Below are positions 1 to 7,168 of a DNA stretch of 16,736 nucleotides, in pieces (position 1 is the stretch's first letter; each line of letters begins with the position of its first letter). The notes under the pieces were generated by a model. That model was not told where the DNA came from. It saw only the letters and a list, made by a program, of their open reading frames with translations, and searched no databases. The stretch is from Candidatus Tariuqbacter arcticus (GTDB taxonomy: Bacteria; Electryoneota; Tariuqbacteria; Tariuqbacterales; Tariuqbacteraceae): NCBI GenBank assembly GCA_013202315.1, contig JABMRZ010000268.1, forward strand, positions 1-16,736. Direction: 5' to 3'. Both the position numbers and the translations under genes were made by a program.

Positions 1-32
1 CAAAGTACTAAAGTGTTACGAGGAGTTTAATT

Positions 33-344
33 ATGAATGATGAGAAGAAAAAGCCTGAAATGTCCTTTTCGGAATTCCCCAAAACATGTCCCGAATGTCG
101 AGGGCGCGGGTGGGTGGATAATCGCTGTATCACCCCTGACCATGCGCATCGCTGTATGTACTGCGACGGCAAGGGATTCGACGCCGGGGGCAAAGAATGC
201 TACGCCTGCAAGGGGACGGGACTCATCGAAGTCCGCCAGGTGGATAAGAACCCTTGCCCGCTCTGTAACGGCGCGGGGGTGTATCCGGTTCCGCCTTCAA
301 TGACAGCCTGGGACTTCGCCTACAATCCGAGCATAAAGAAGTAG
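33..344 (+). CDS. Small DnaJ-type cysteine-rich zinc-finger protein
   Basis: A 103-residue protein made almost entirely of a DnaJ-like cysteine-rich domain. Four CxxC pairs are visible: C19/C22 (CPECRGRG), C41/C44 (CMYCDGKG), C56/C59 (CYACKGTG) and C75/C78 (CPLCNGAG). This matches the CxxCxGxG repeat that binds two zinc ions in Hsp40/DnaJ. There is no J domain and no C-terminal substrate-binding domain, so it is not a full co-chaperone. Free-standing domains of this kind also occur in small regulators such as anti-TRAP. The ATG has a GAGGAG Shine-Dalgarno about 7 bases upstream. The gene ends 40 bases before hypA on the same strand, so co-transcription and a role in protein folding or metal handling near hydrogenase maturation are possible, but that is inference. 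No signal peptide; probably cytoplasmic. Confidence 0.8.
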   Translation: MNDEKKKPEMSFSEFPKTCPECRGRGWVDNRCITPDHAHRCMYCDGKGFDAGGKECYACKGTGLIEVRQVDKNPCPLCNGAGVYPVPPSMTAWDFAYNPSIKK

Positions 345-384
345 GCTAATATAATATAGTCGACAGCGTCCGTATTAAACTATC

Positions 385-741
385 ATGCATGAATTGTACA
401 TCGCAGAATCGATCCTCGCTTCCACCCGTGAATCTCTGCCTGCCGAATTTCTCCCCGAATCGGTTCGGCAAATATGGGTGCAGGTTGGGAGACTGGATGC
501 TGTCGTTCCCGAAACTTTGATTTTTATGTTCGACGCCATCAAGAGCTCGCATGGGATGCCCGGGGCGGAGCTTTCGCTCGAATCCATCGAAGTGCTCTGC
601 CGTTGTGGTGAATGCGGTAATGAATTTGAGATAGATTTGCCCATGTTTATATGCCCGGAATGCGGCGGCGGTCAAGTGGAAGTGCTGCGCGGTCGAGGAA
701 TTAAATTAACCCGAATAAACGCCGAAGAGCCTGAAGGATAG
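385..741 (+). CDS. hypA: Hydrogenase maturation nickel metallochaperone HypA
   Basis: HypA carries Ni(II) to NiFe hydrogenase (and in some bacteria urease) together with the GTPase HypB. The 118-residue length fits the family (about 110-120). The protein begins MHE, the invariant N-terminus whose His2 is a nickel ligand, which fixes this start although no clear Shine-Dalgarno precedes it. The structural zinc site is complete: C74-x2-C77 and C90-x2-C93 (CGEC and CPEC), followed by the usual GGGQVEVLRGRGIKL strand. C72 is an additional cysteine nearby. hypB follows after four bases, and hypB's likely ribosome-binding site (GAAGGA) lies inside the end of hypA, so the two are almost certainly translated from one message. 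No hydrogenase structural gene and no hypC-F are in the window; they may lie upstream or elsewhere. Confidence 0.93.
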   Translation: MHELYIAESILASTRESLPAEFLPESVRQIWVQVGRLDAVVPETLIFMFDAIKSSHGMPGAELSLESIEVLCRCGECGNEFEIDLPMFICPECGGGQVEVLRGRGIKLTRINAEEPEG

Positions 742-745
742 TTTT

Positions 746-1423
746 ATGGAAATCCCCGTCATCCGAGATGTATTGGAGGAATCCAACGCCATAGCCAGGG
801 AGAACCGCGCCGTTTTCGACCGGAACCGCGTTTTCGTGGTCAATCTTATGAGTTCCCCCGGTTCAGGAAAGACCACTTTACTGCAAAAGACCATCCCGGT
901 ATTAACAGAACTTGGGATTAAATGCGCGGTAATCGAGGGTGACATAACTTCCACTCTCGACAGTGAACGACTTAAGCCGCTGGGCATTCCAATTGTTCAG
1001 GCTAACACCGAGCCTTTCGGGGGCGATTGCCATGTGGGTTCTCACTTCATAAAAGCATCTTTGGAACATCTCGATTTAACTTCGATTCAACTTCTTTTCA
1101 TTGAGAATATCGGCAATTTAGTCTGCCCCGCCGAATTTTATTTAGGGGAAGACCGCAAGGTTGTGATGCTCTCCTTAACCGAAGGCGAAGACAAGCCTCT
1201 CAAGTATCCGCTTATGTTCCGCGAGTGTCATTTGTGCCTCTTAAGCAAGGTGGATTTGGCGCCGCATCTTGATATTGACATTAGTGTTTTGGAATCCAAT
1301 ATCTGCAAGATAAACAGCCAGTTAAATGTCATTTTCGTTTCAGCCAAGACCGGTGAAGGCATTTCCACTTGGATTGACTGGCTGATGAATCAGAAGGGGA
1401 ATCTGAATCGAATTGAAGACTGA
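746..1423 (+). CDS. hypB: Hydrogenase maturation GTPase HypB
   Basis: HypB is a SIMIBI-class, dimerising GTPase that works with HypA to load nickel into the NiFe hydrogenase large subunit. In this 225-residue protein the P-loop is SSPGSGKTT (residues 36-44), followed by EGD (64-66). The G-domain metal site is present as C95-H96 and C127, matching the conserved Cys-His and Cys ligands of the family. The base-specificity motif reads SKVD (167-170) instead of NKxD, a substitution seen in P-loop GTPases. It lacks both the N-terminal CxxCGC high-affinity nickel motif of E. coli HypB and a histidine-rich stretch, so it is the short form without nickel storage. It is coupled to hypA with a four-base gap. 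A weak GACAC/GTGTC hairpin (1422-1435) overlaps the stop codon but has no T tract. Confidence 0.94.
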   Translation: MEIPVIRDVLEESNAIARENRAVFDRNRVFVVNLMSSPGSGKTTLLQKTIPVLTELGIKCAVIEGDITSTLDSERLKPLGIPIVQANTEPFGGDCHVGSHFIKASLEHLDLTSIQLLFIENIGNLVCPAEFYLGEDRKVVMLSLTEGEDKPLKYPLMFRECHLCLLSKVDLAPHLDIDISVLESNICKINSQLNVIFVSAKTGEGISTWIDWLMNQKGNLNRIED

Positions 1424-1701
1424 CACAATAGTGTCGATTCCCTCAAATACAACTTCCCATTAAACCTTGCGATTTATTCTGCCATCCGCAAACCACTTCC
1501 TTTATATTCCCAATGTGATTACTGCGAATGTTTTTCCTTTCACACTTTCACACTTGCATACTTTCACACTACTTTCAATTATTCATATAAAATAAGCGGA
1601 ATAATGGTATATTTCTTGCTTTTTCATTAAATTGCTCTAAATTACAGAATTGGAATGTAATTATTGTGTATAACGGAAAAAATTGCACTGCTTCATAAAC
1701 C
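1424..1701. other. Intergenic region with short CTTTCACACT direct repeats
   Basis: About 280 bases separate hypB from the next credible start. CTTTCACACT occurs three times (1537-1546, 1545-1554 overlapping, and 1561-1570), with a fourth partial copy just after, giving a short degenerate tandem array with an 8-base period at its start. The stretch then turns AT-rich towards the next gene and must hold its promoter, but I could not choose a convincing -35/-10 pair. No open frame of interest and no strong terminator for the hyp genes were found. Confidence 0.5.
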
Positions 1702-1717
1702 AAGGAGGTTCATCTTG
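1702..1717 (+). promoter_or_regulatory. Strong Shine-Dalgarno setting a TTG start
   Basis: AAGGAGG at 1702-1708 lies six bases before TTG at 1715-1717. Starting there puts a typical signal peptide at the very N-terminus, whereas the longer frame from another TTG at 1664 would place 17 unlikely residues before it and has no ribosome-binding site. Confidence 0.75.
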
Positions 1718-2872
1718 AGAAATTTTTTTGCAGCATTGTTAGTCGTATCAATCGCATCGTCAATATTTGCGGGCGGGAAATCCAAACTGCTCCAAAAAAG
1801 CCCGGGAGATATTTTCTCTGCTAAACTCACCGGAAGCGGTCTGCTGGTGGTAAATGAAACCACCGCTGAATTAATCGATATTCGCGGAACGGGGGTGACC
1901 CAGCATTATGGAAACCTGCCGCAGATTTCCGGCAATCAGAGAATGGTATTTTCATCCAGCGGCAGCTATGCGATGATACTGACTTTCAAAGGCGCAGGGG
2001 ACTATTACCAAGCTGAACGAGCGGAAATCGTTTCCACCAGAGACGGCACATTCATCAGGTCGTTTGAAAATCCAGGCTTCAATGACGCTCTTATCAGCGA
2101 TGACGGCAAAGTGGTGGTGGGAATCTTCCGCAATATCAATACCGCCGAAAATTCCCAATTGCTATTCTACTACCAAAACAACCAATTGTTGAAAAAGGTG
2201 TCCCTACCGATAATCACTGAAGCGAAATTGGGATATCTCGGGGGAGTTGTCGGAGTCATTTCCGGCGCTAAAGGACTGGTGTTCTTCAGTTATGATGGAA
2301 CTCAAATCGCCGAATTCGGACGGTGCCAGTCATTCGATTTTACCAATAACATCCAGTTAGCTGAATTGCCCTCGGTGACTTCGTGTGTGTATGCGGATGG
2401 GAATAAAATAGGTTTTTACAGCCAATACAAAGGGGATATCAAATGGGAAAAGAGCTTCGGCGATGAGATAATCCGGGAGGTGACTCTTCAATCAGTCGCC
2501 GGGAATTTTTTAGCGATGTCGAAACATCACCTTTATTTCATCAAGGGCGCTACCGGAGAGTTGATGTGGAGCCACAGCGTTGAACCACCAATGTCGCTGA
2601 CATCATGCGATATCTCAGGTGGAGCCGACACCTATATCGCCTGGGGGTGGGAAATCGATGAAGGACGCAAAGCTCACCCGTTTGAACGGCATACCAAAGG
2701 CGGTTATTCGATGGGTATCCGGGAATACGGCAGAAGTAAATTCATCGTCCAATCGGAAGACCTGTCCTATTCAGCCTGGAATATCTACACGCCAAAGGTG
2801 GAATTCCAGCGATTCGGGCTTCTGATTCAGACTATGGACGAAGTGCGGTTTCTAAACATCAAAACGAGGTAG
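1715..2872 (+). CDS. Secreted beta-propeller-like protein of unknown function
   Basis: A 385-residue protein from the TTG start. Residues 1 to about 20 form a Sec signal peptide (RNFFAALLVVSIASSIFAGG) ending at a plausible A-G cleavage site. The rest is a run of short beta-strand-rich segments with turns such as SSSGSYAMILTF, SDDGKVVVGIF, SYDGTQIAEFG and KGATGELMWSH. This resembles PQQ/WD-type propeller blades, where a value is read, compared and reported. No catalytic motif is visible. No T9SS sorting domain and no lipoprotein box are present, so it probably ends up in the periplasm. Its stop is only six bases before the M23 peptidase gene, so the two are likely co-transcribed and may act together at the envelope; that link is inference. 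Confidence 0.7.
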   Translation: MRNFFAALLVVSIASSIFAGGKSKLLQKSPGDIFSAKLTGSGLLVVNETTAELIDIRGTGVTQHYGNLPQISGNQRMVFSSSGSYAMILTFKGAGDYYQAERAEIVSTRDGTFIRSFENPGFNDALISDDGKVVVGIFRNINTAENSQLLFYYQNNQLLKKVSLPIITEAKLGYLGGVVGVISGAKGLVFFSYDGTQIAEFGRCQSFDFTNNIQLAELPSVTSCVYADGNKIGFYSQYKGDIKWEKSFGDEIIREVTLQSVAGNFLAMSKHHLYFIKGATGELMWSHSVEPPMSLTSCDISGGADTYIAWGWEIDEGRKAHPFERHTKGGYSMGIREYGRSKFIVQSEDLSYSAWNIYTPKVEFQRFGLLIQTMDEVRFLNIKTR

Positions 2873-2878
2873 ACGCAG

Positions 2879-4219
2879 ATGAAAACAACAACTTCAATAT
2901 TCATACTGATTCTGTGCTTCTGCCTGACCGCGGTGGGGCAGACAATCCCCTGGATTTACCAGCCGACCAATGAAGTGCATCCGCTGGGGAATCATTATAT
3001 GGAATTTCAGGATTATTCCGGCGGAATGATGTCATATTATCATGACGGCATCGATATTATGTCCGGCTATGGGCAGCGCCCGGTATTCAGTTGTTCTGAC
3101 GGAGTGGTCACCCATATTTCCACCGGCACGATGTATGGCGGGATTATGATTGGCGACCCGGTGCCCGGCGGAGAAGGGTGGCTCTATTGGCATATCCCAT
3201 CGTCAACTATGCAATTCGGCGTGGGAGATTCAGTCTATACCGGCGATTTCATCGGCAGGGTGGCGACCTGGTCGGTCTATTCGTTTCATCATGTTCATTT
3301 CAATCAGGTGGTGGGAACTGGCGGGTATCCCTGGAGTTGGTATGAATCGACCGATGACCCGCTGGATTATTTAGTTCCCAACGACGATGACGACCCGCCT
3401 TTCTTCCATAATGCGGTTCCGGGACAGAAATTCGCCTTCCCCCAGAACAACACTTCCAATTATCTCAGCCCGGCGAACCTCAGCGGTCAAATTGACATCA
3501 TCGCCAACATCGGGGATATTGTGAACGACCCGGAATGGCCGCTTAATCCGTATGAAATCTGGTATTGGATTAACGGACCGGTTTCCACCAACCCGGTATG
3601 CTCATTTATTGCGGCGGGATGGTGCCCGGGCGATAATACTATCAATGTCTGCTACCAGGAAGACGCCACCTGCCAGACCCAGGGGAATTATGTCGTAAGG
3701 GATTACTATTTCAACCTTACCAATACCGACGGCGATTCGGTGATTGAACTTTCGGACACCGATTATAGCTGGAACACCGAATTTTTCCCCGGCGGGGATT
3801 ATTGGATTTTCGTTGAAGCAAAGGATCAGTTCGGCAATTCGACCCTGGACAGTATGATGGTAACCCTCACCGGAACGGGTGCGGATATTTCCATAAGTTT
3901 AACCCCGCTTAATCCGCCCGTCGTGATTCCGGCGGCGGGAGGGAGTTTCGATTATACGATTGAAATCACCAATAATGGAACAGCCGGACTTACTTTCGCC
4001 GGGTGGATTATGGTCACCCTGCCGGATGGGTCGTTCTATGGGCCGGTGATATTGGCGAGTAATATTTACCTTCCAGCGGGAGGGAATTTGACCCGGGACA
4101 GAACCCAGTTCGTCCCTGAAAACGCTCCCCCGGGCGATTATTATTTCAACGGACTGGTGGGCGATTATCCGGGGGTGATTATAAATGAGCACGGCTTCGA
4201 TTTTGTGAAGGAGGAATGA
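2879..4219 (+). CDS. Secreted M23-family metallopeptidase (LytM/lysostaphin type)
   Basis: A 446-residue exported protein. Residues 1-20 are a signal peptide ending AVG-Q. An M23 peptidase domain covers roughly residues 35-165: HDGID gives the zinc ligands H55 and D59, the H105 region (LYWHIP) matches the family's conserved catalytic His strand, and HHVH gives H138 and ligand H140. M23 enzymes are zinc endopeptidases that usually cut peptidoglycan cross-bridges or glycine-rich peptides. Residues about 195-330 and 335-440 look like two beta-sandwich domains, the second similar to the Ig-like spacer often found before T9SS tails. The frame stops at TGA 4217-4219 after VKEE, and the expected sorting domain continues in the -1 frame. 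The gene follows the propeller-like gene by six bases and precedes a terminator. Confidence 0.82.
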   Translation: MKTTTSIFILILCFCLTAVGQTIPWIYQPTNEVHPLGNHYMEFQDYSGGMMSYYHDGIDIMSGYGQRPVFSCSDGVVTHISTGTMYGGIMIGDPVPGGEGWLYWHIPSSTMQFGVGDSVYTGDFIGRVATWSVYSFHHVHFNQVVGTGGYPWSWYESTDDPLDYLVPNDDDDPPFFHNAVPGQKFAFPQNNTSNYLSPANLSGQIDIIANIGDIVNDPEWPLNPYEIWYWINGPVSTNPVCSFIAAGWCPGDNTINVCYQEDATCQTQGNYVVRDYYFNLTNTDGDSVIELSDTDYSWNTEFFPGGDYWIFVEAKDQFGNSTLDSMMVTLTGTGADISISLTPLNPPVVIPAAGGSFDYTIEITNNGTAGLTFAGWIMVTLPDGSFYGPVILASNIYLPAGGNLTRDRTQFVPENAPPGDYYFNGLVGDYPGVIINEHGFDFVKEE

Positions 4220-4512
4220 TTCGAATCTATCAGAATTATCCGAATCCCTTTAATCTGACTACCAGCTTGAGATTCGAATTACCGGAAGTATCCAATGTCA
4301 AATTGAATGTCTATAATATGTTGGGACAGGAAGTTATAACATTGATAAATACTGACAATATGAATCCCGGTTATCATCAAACATACTGGAATGGAGCGGA
4401 TAGAACGGGAAAAGCCGTCGCTTCAGGTTTATATTTTTACCGTTTTGAAGCAGTGGGACAGGAAACCGGAAAGAAGTATGCAAACATCGGCAAGATGATA
4501 TTGCTGAAGTGA
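4216..4512 (+). CDS. T9SS C-terminal sorting domain, out of frame with the M23 gene
   Basis: This 98-residue frame is a complete type IX secretion sorting domain (Por-secretion tail): IYQNYPNPFN at the start, the central VKLNVYNMLGQEV strand pair, ASGLYFYRF and the terminal KMILLK. Such domains work only when fused to an exported passenger, where they direct passage through the outer membrane and surface attachment. Here the ATG overlaps the upstream stop as ATGA, and AAGGAGG (4208-4214) sits one base before the ATG, too close for a good ribosome-binding site. It has no signal peptide, so as a separate protein it would stay in the cytoplasm. Most likely it is the real C-terminus of the M23 protein, separated by a one-base frame difference (mutation, assembly error or recoding). 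Confidence 0.75.
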   Translation: MIRIYQNYPNPFNLTTSLRFELPEVSNVKLNVYNMLGQEVITLINTDNMNPGYHQTYWNGADRTGKAVASGLYFYRFEAVGQETGKKYANIGKMILLK

Positions 4513-4523
4513 TTAATGAAAAA

Positions 4524-4549
4524 GGGGGGAGGTGTTTTCGCCTCCCCTC
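4524..4549 (+). terminator. Hairpin terminator after the M23/T9SS genes
   Basis: GGGGGGAGG (4524-4532) pairs with CCTCCCCTC (4541-4549), nine pairs with one G-T wobble, and can extend inward to a TTTT loop. An A run precedes it. The following T tract is short and interrupted (TCTTGATATTT), so termination may be only partial. Confidence 0.7.
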
Positions 4550-4578
4550 TTGATATTTATAAATTATTATGCTATCTT
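4550..4578 (+). promoter_or_regulatory. Possible sigma70-type promoter for the VCBS-repeat gene
   Basis: TTGATA (4550-4555) and TATCTT (4573-4578) are 17 bases apart, directly behind the preceding terminator and 27 bases before the ATG. Spacing and placement are good and the hexamer matches moderate. No Shine-Dalgarno is visible before this ATG, as is common in Bacteroidota-like genomes. Confidence 0.3.
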
Positions 4579-4605
4579 ATTTAAAAACAATATAAGCGTA
4601 CTTAT

Positions 4606-6657
4606 ATGAATAAGACTTTCATCTTCTTCCTCCTCTTCCCCATAATCGCCTTGGGGCAGGAATTTCAATGGGAACCGGTAGGGATTCCGTTTGAGACCGA
4701 ACCCGGCTGGGAACCAATCGTGCCTTGGTATGGAGGGAATATGTTTACTGCGTCGGAATTTGTGGATCTGGACAATGATAACGATTATGATCTAGTCGTT
4801 GGAAGATGGCCATCATTTTATTTAAGTTATTATGAGAATATTGGGGATAGTTTAACTCCGAATTTTATTTTTGTGACAGATTCATTGGATTCGGTTTGTG
4901 TCCCCAGCGGACAGTATTCAATCCTTAGACCAAGATTTTGCGATCTTGATTCAGATGGCGATCAGGATTTAGTAATTTGGAATCAGAGTTCATCTGAGTT
5001 CTTTTTTGAAAACCAAGGAACTGTCTTGTGCCCGCAATTTGTATATATTACTGATAATTTATTAAATGAGAATCTTACCGGAAATGGATTAGGTGACTTT
5101 GCTGATATAGATTCAGATGGTGACTTTGACATAATAGTTGGAAATTATAATGGCGATATTTATTATTATGAGAATATCGGGACTCCTACGGTTTTCAGTT
5201 TTACTCAACAACCAATGTTAATTCCTGATATTAATGTTGGAGATTATGCACATGTTTCTCTTTGCGATATAGACAATGATAATGATTACGATTTGTTTGT
5301 TGGAAATGGGAACGGCGATTTATATTTTTACCGAAATATAGGTGACAGCGTCAACTATAATTTTGTCTATGTGACCGACAATTTCGCTAACGCTTCGGTT
5401 TTTTCCCGATGCGCACCGACATTTTGCGACATCGACGGGGATGAGGATTACGATTTGTTCTGCGGAATGGAAACAGTGTGGGGAAACGCGCCTAAAGGCG
5501 ATATCACTTTTCATAAGAATATTGGCAGTCCGGCTAATTACAATTACCTGGAAATAACCGATAATTTTTTATGCTTCGATATAGGACAGCATTGCTTGCC
5601 TTGTTTAGTTGACATCGATAATGACGGCGATTTGGATTTGCTGCCAGGGCGATCCGGCTTTAATATGCCAATGATACGAAATATAGGTACAGTGGACAGC
5701 CCAGCCTTCAGATGGGAGGAATATCCCTTTCTTTTTCCCGATCCCGGTTATTGGATTTATCCGGCTTTTGGGGATTTGGACGCTGACGGAGATTATGATA
5801 TGGTTATGGGAACAGGTGATTTTTACAATGATTATATTGCTATGTATGAGAATGTGGGGACTCCGGAAAATCCCGATATGATTTTATCAAATTCCAATCT
5901 TATCGGTTATTGGTGGATAATGATGTATCCTTATTTGGTCGATATCGATGGAGATGGGGACTTGGATTTAATGGTGGGAACGGAAAATTATTTAGAGGGA
6001 GCAGCAATTCATTTTTACGAGAACATTGGCACTCCAGAGCACTTTAATTTTATTTTGGAAGATGATAATTACCAAGGGATTACTGGTTCGGGTCAGTTAC
6101 GCATACAATTCGTCGATTATGACGGTGATGGCGATTATGATTTATTTACTGTGGATTCCAATTCTGCTTTTAAGTATTATGAGAATGTAGGAACACCATC
6201 AAATGCAAATTTTGTTTTAATGATAGATAATTTTGGCAATTTTACCGATATAAGACCCAGACCCTATTTTTGTGACATCGATAATGACGGAGATTTGGAT
6301 TTATTTGCCGGGCAGGATTATGGCGGTGGGATAAAGTTTTACCGGAATCTGGAAATCAATTCGGTAGAGAACAATCCGTGCATTCAACCTTACACCTTCA
6401 CCCTGCATCCGAATTACCCCAATCCGTTTAATCCCTCTACTACCATTTCCTTCACTTTAAATAAAGCCCTTCCAGTTAGACTTGCCGTTTACAATCAATT
6501 AGGGCAACAAGTTACTACCATCATCGACAATCAAATGACTCCAGGAAGCTATCAGGTGAATTGGGACGCATCACAATTCAGTTCTGGTGTCTATTTAATC
6601 TCTCTGGAAAGTAATGCTGGCATCCAGCAGACACAGAAAGTAATACTCATCAAATAA
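4606..6657 (+). CDS. T9SS-secreted protein with ten VCBS/FG-GAP-like repeats
   Basis: A 683-residue exported protein. Residues 1-17 form a signal peptide (MNKTFIFFLLFPIIALG-Q). Ten acidic loops of the form DxDxDxDxDL follow, starting at residues 54, 113, 167, 221, 275, 336, 390, 446, 504 and 557, a period of 53-61. Each is followed by a (V/F)G segment and a (Y/F)(Y/H)xNIG-type strand. This is the VCBS/FG-GAP repeat, whose aspartates bind calcium and whose blades build an integrin-alpha-like beta-propeller used in adhesion or as scaffold. Residues about 598-683 are a T9SS sorting domain: HPNYPNPFNPSTTISF, VRLAVYNQLGQQV, SSGVYLISL and KVILIK. The protein is therefore predicted to be exported and held at the surface. 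The ligand is unknown. It is an independent unit, between a terminator upstream and two hairpins downstream. Confidence 0.88.
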   Translation: MNKTFIFFLLFPIIALGQEFQWEPVGIPFETEPGWEPIVPWYGGNMFTASEFVDLDNDNDYDLVVGRWPSFYLSYYENIGDSLTPNFIFVTDSLDSVCVPSGQYSILRPRFCDLDSDGDQDLVIWNQSSSEFFFENQGTVLCPQFVYITDNLLNENLTGNGLGDFADIDSDGDFDIIVGNYNGDIYYYENIGTPTVFSFTQQPMLIPDINVGDYAHVSLCDIDNDNDYDLFVGNGNGDLYFYRNIGDSVNYNFVYVTDNFANASVFSRCAPTFCDIDGDEDYDLFCGMETVWGNAPKGDITFHKNIGSPANYNYLEITDNFLCFDIGQHCLPCLVDIDNDGDLDLLPGRSGFNMPMIRNIGTVDSPAFRWEEYPFLFPDPGYWIYPAFGDLDADGDYDMVMGTGDFYNDYIAMYENVGTPENPDMILSNSNLIGYWWIMMYPYLVDIDGDGDLDLMVGTENYLEGAAIHFYENIGTPEHFNFILEDDNYQGITGSGQLRIQFVDYDGDGDYDLFTVDSNSAFKYYENVGTPSNANFVLMIDNFGNFTDIRPRPYFCDIDNDGDLDLFAGQDYGGGIKFYRNLEINSVENNPCIQPYTFTLHPNYPNPFNPSTTISFTLNKALPVRLAVYNQLGQQVTTIIDNQMTPGSYQVNWDASQFSSGVYLISLESNAGIQQTQKVILIK

Positions 6658-6682
6658 ATAATCAACATACGATATATTGAAG

Positions 6683-6714
6683 CCGATGAAGGATTTTGCT
6701 TTATCGGTTTTTTT
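6683..6714 (+). terminator. Rho-independent terminator after the VCBS-repeat gene
   Basis: CCGATGAAG (6683-6691) pairs with CTTTATCGG (6699-6707) over nine positions with one G-T wobble and a seven-base loop, followed by seven T (6708-6714). It lies 26 bases after the stop codon. Confidence 0.88.
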
Positions 6715-6771
6715 ATGTGTTCAAAACTACAAAACCGCAGTAAGTTACTGCAATTTTGTATTTTAAGTGTC

Positions 6772-6812
6772 AATAAGTCCCTTGACAGGAAATGTTTTGG
6801 GACTTATTTTTT
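6772..6812 (+). terminator. Second hairpin with T tract
   Basis: AATAAGTCCC (6772-6781) and GGGACTTATT (6799-6808) form a perfect ten-pair stem with a 17-base loop, ending in a six-T run (6807-6812). Read as a promoter, TTGACA (6782-6787) and TATTTT (6805-6810) are 17 bases apart in the same stretch, but no gene follows closely. It may be a back-up terminator or a leftover end of a mobile element. Confidence 0.6.
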
Positions 6813-6886
6813 ATTAACCTGACTTTAAAACTCAGTTTTGCAAGTAATTATTATATCAACACATAGAAAAAGCGTTTGTCACCAGG

Positions 6887-6903
6887 AATTAGTGTAACTA
6901 ATT
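6887..6903. repeat. Short palindrome AATTAGT-GTA-ACTAATT
   Basis: Seven-base perfect inverted arms around GTA, in the AT-rich gap (about 6813-6909) between the second hairpin and the transposase remnants. It could be an operator-like site, a transposon end or chance in AT-rich sequence; no adjacent gene supports any of these. Nothing else is recognisable in this gap. Confidence 0.3.
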
Positions 6904-6926
6904 GATAATTTACAACATACAAAGCA

Positions 6927-7168
6927 CTATTTGACAAATAGTTGTTCCTTGGGTAATTTCAGTCCCAGAGCATTGATTATCCGGCGGGATTGCGCTGAAG
7001 GCTGGCTGTAAGTGCAAAGCTTCATACCGCCTATCTCCTGGTCGACCAGCTTGATTTCGCTTAAGTAATCCAGCGCTTTTCTGGCGGTCATTTTCACGGT
7101 GGGGACGCAGTGAACCCATTTTATGCCCGCAGATTTGACGGTGTCCGCAAGATCGTCAAGGGCGCGGA
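6927..7168 (-). pseudogene. C-terminal fragment of a transposase, possibly IS1634-like
   Basis: The minus strand encodes about 80 residues that look like the very end of a DDE transposase: PTVKMTARKALDYLSEIKLV, then SQPSAQSRRIINALGLKLP and a short tail before the stop at 6927-6929. The order 'PT..TARKAL..L..IK', then an 'ALG(L/I)K(L/V)P' end, is one I associate with IS1634-type transposases. That family call rests on pattern memory and is tentative. No catalytic DDE residues, N-terminal part or inverted repeats are present, so it cannot move. The coding similarity ends near 7168, where it meets an unrelated transposase fragment on the opposite strand. Confidence 0.5.

Noticed and set aside
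1405..1440. Alternative hairpins at the end of hypB (GACAC/GTGTC, GAATCG/CGATTC)
   Set aside because: The stems compete for the same bases, are short and are not followed by T residues; too weak to call a terminator.
1664..1714. Upstream extension of the propeller-like protein to another TTG
   Set aside because: It would put 17 residues before an obvious signal peptide and has no ribosome-binding site, whereas TTG 1715 has AAGGAGG at ideal spacing.
4524..4549. G-rich/C-rich inverted repeat considered as an insertion-sequence end
   Set aside because: No matching partner copy nearby; position just after a stop codon fits a terminator.
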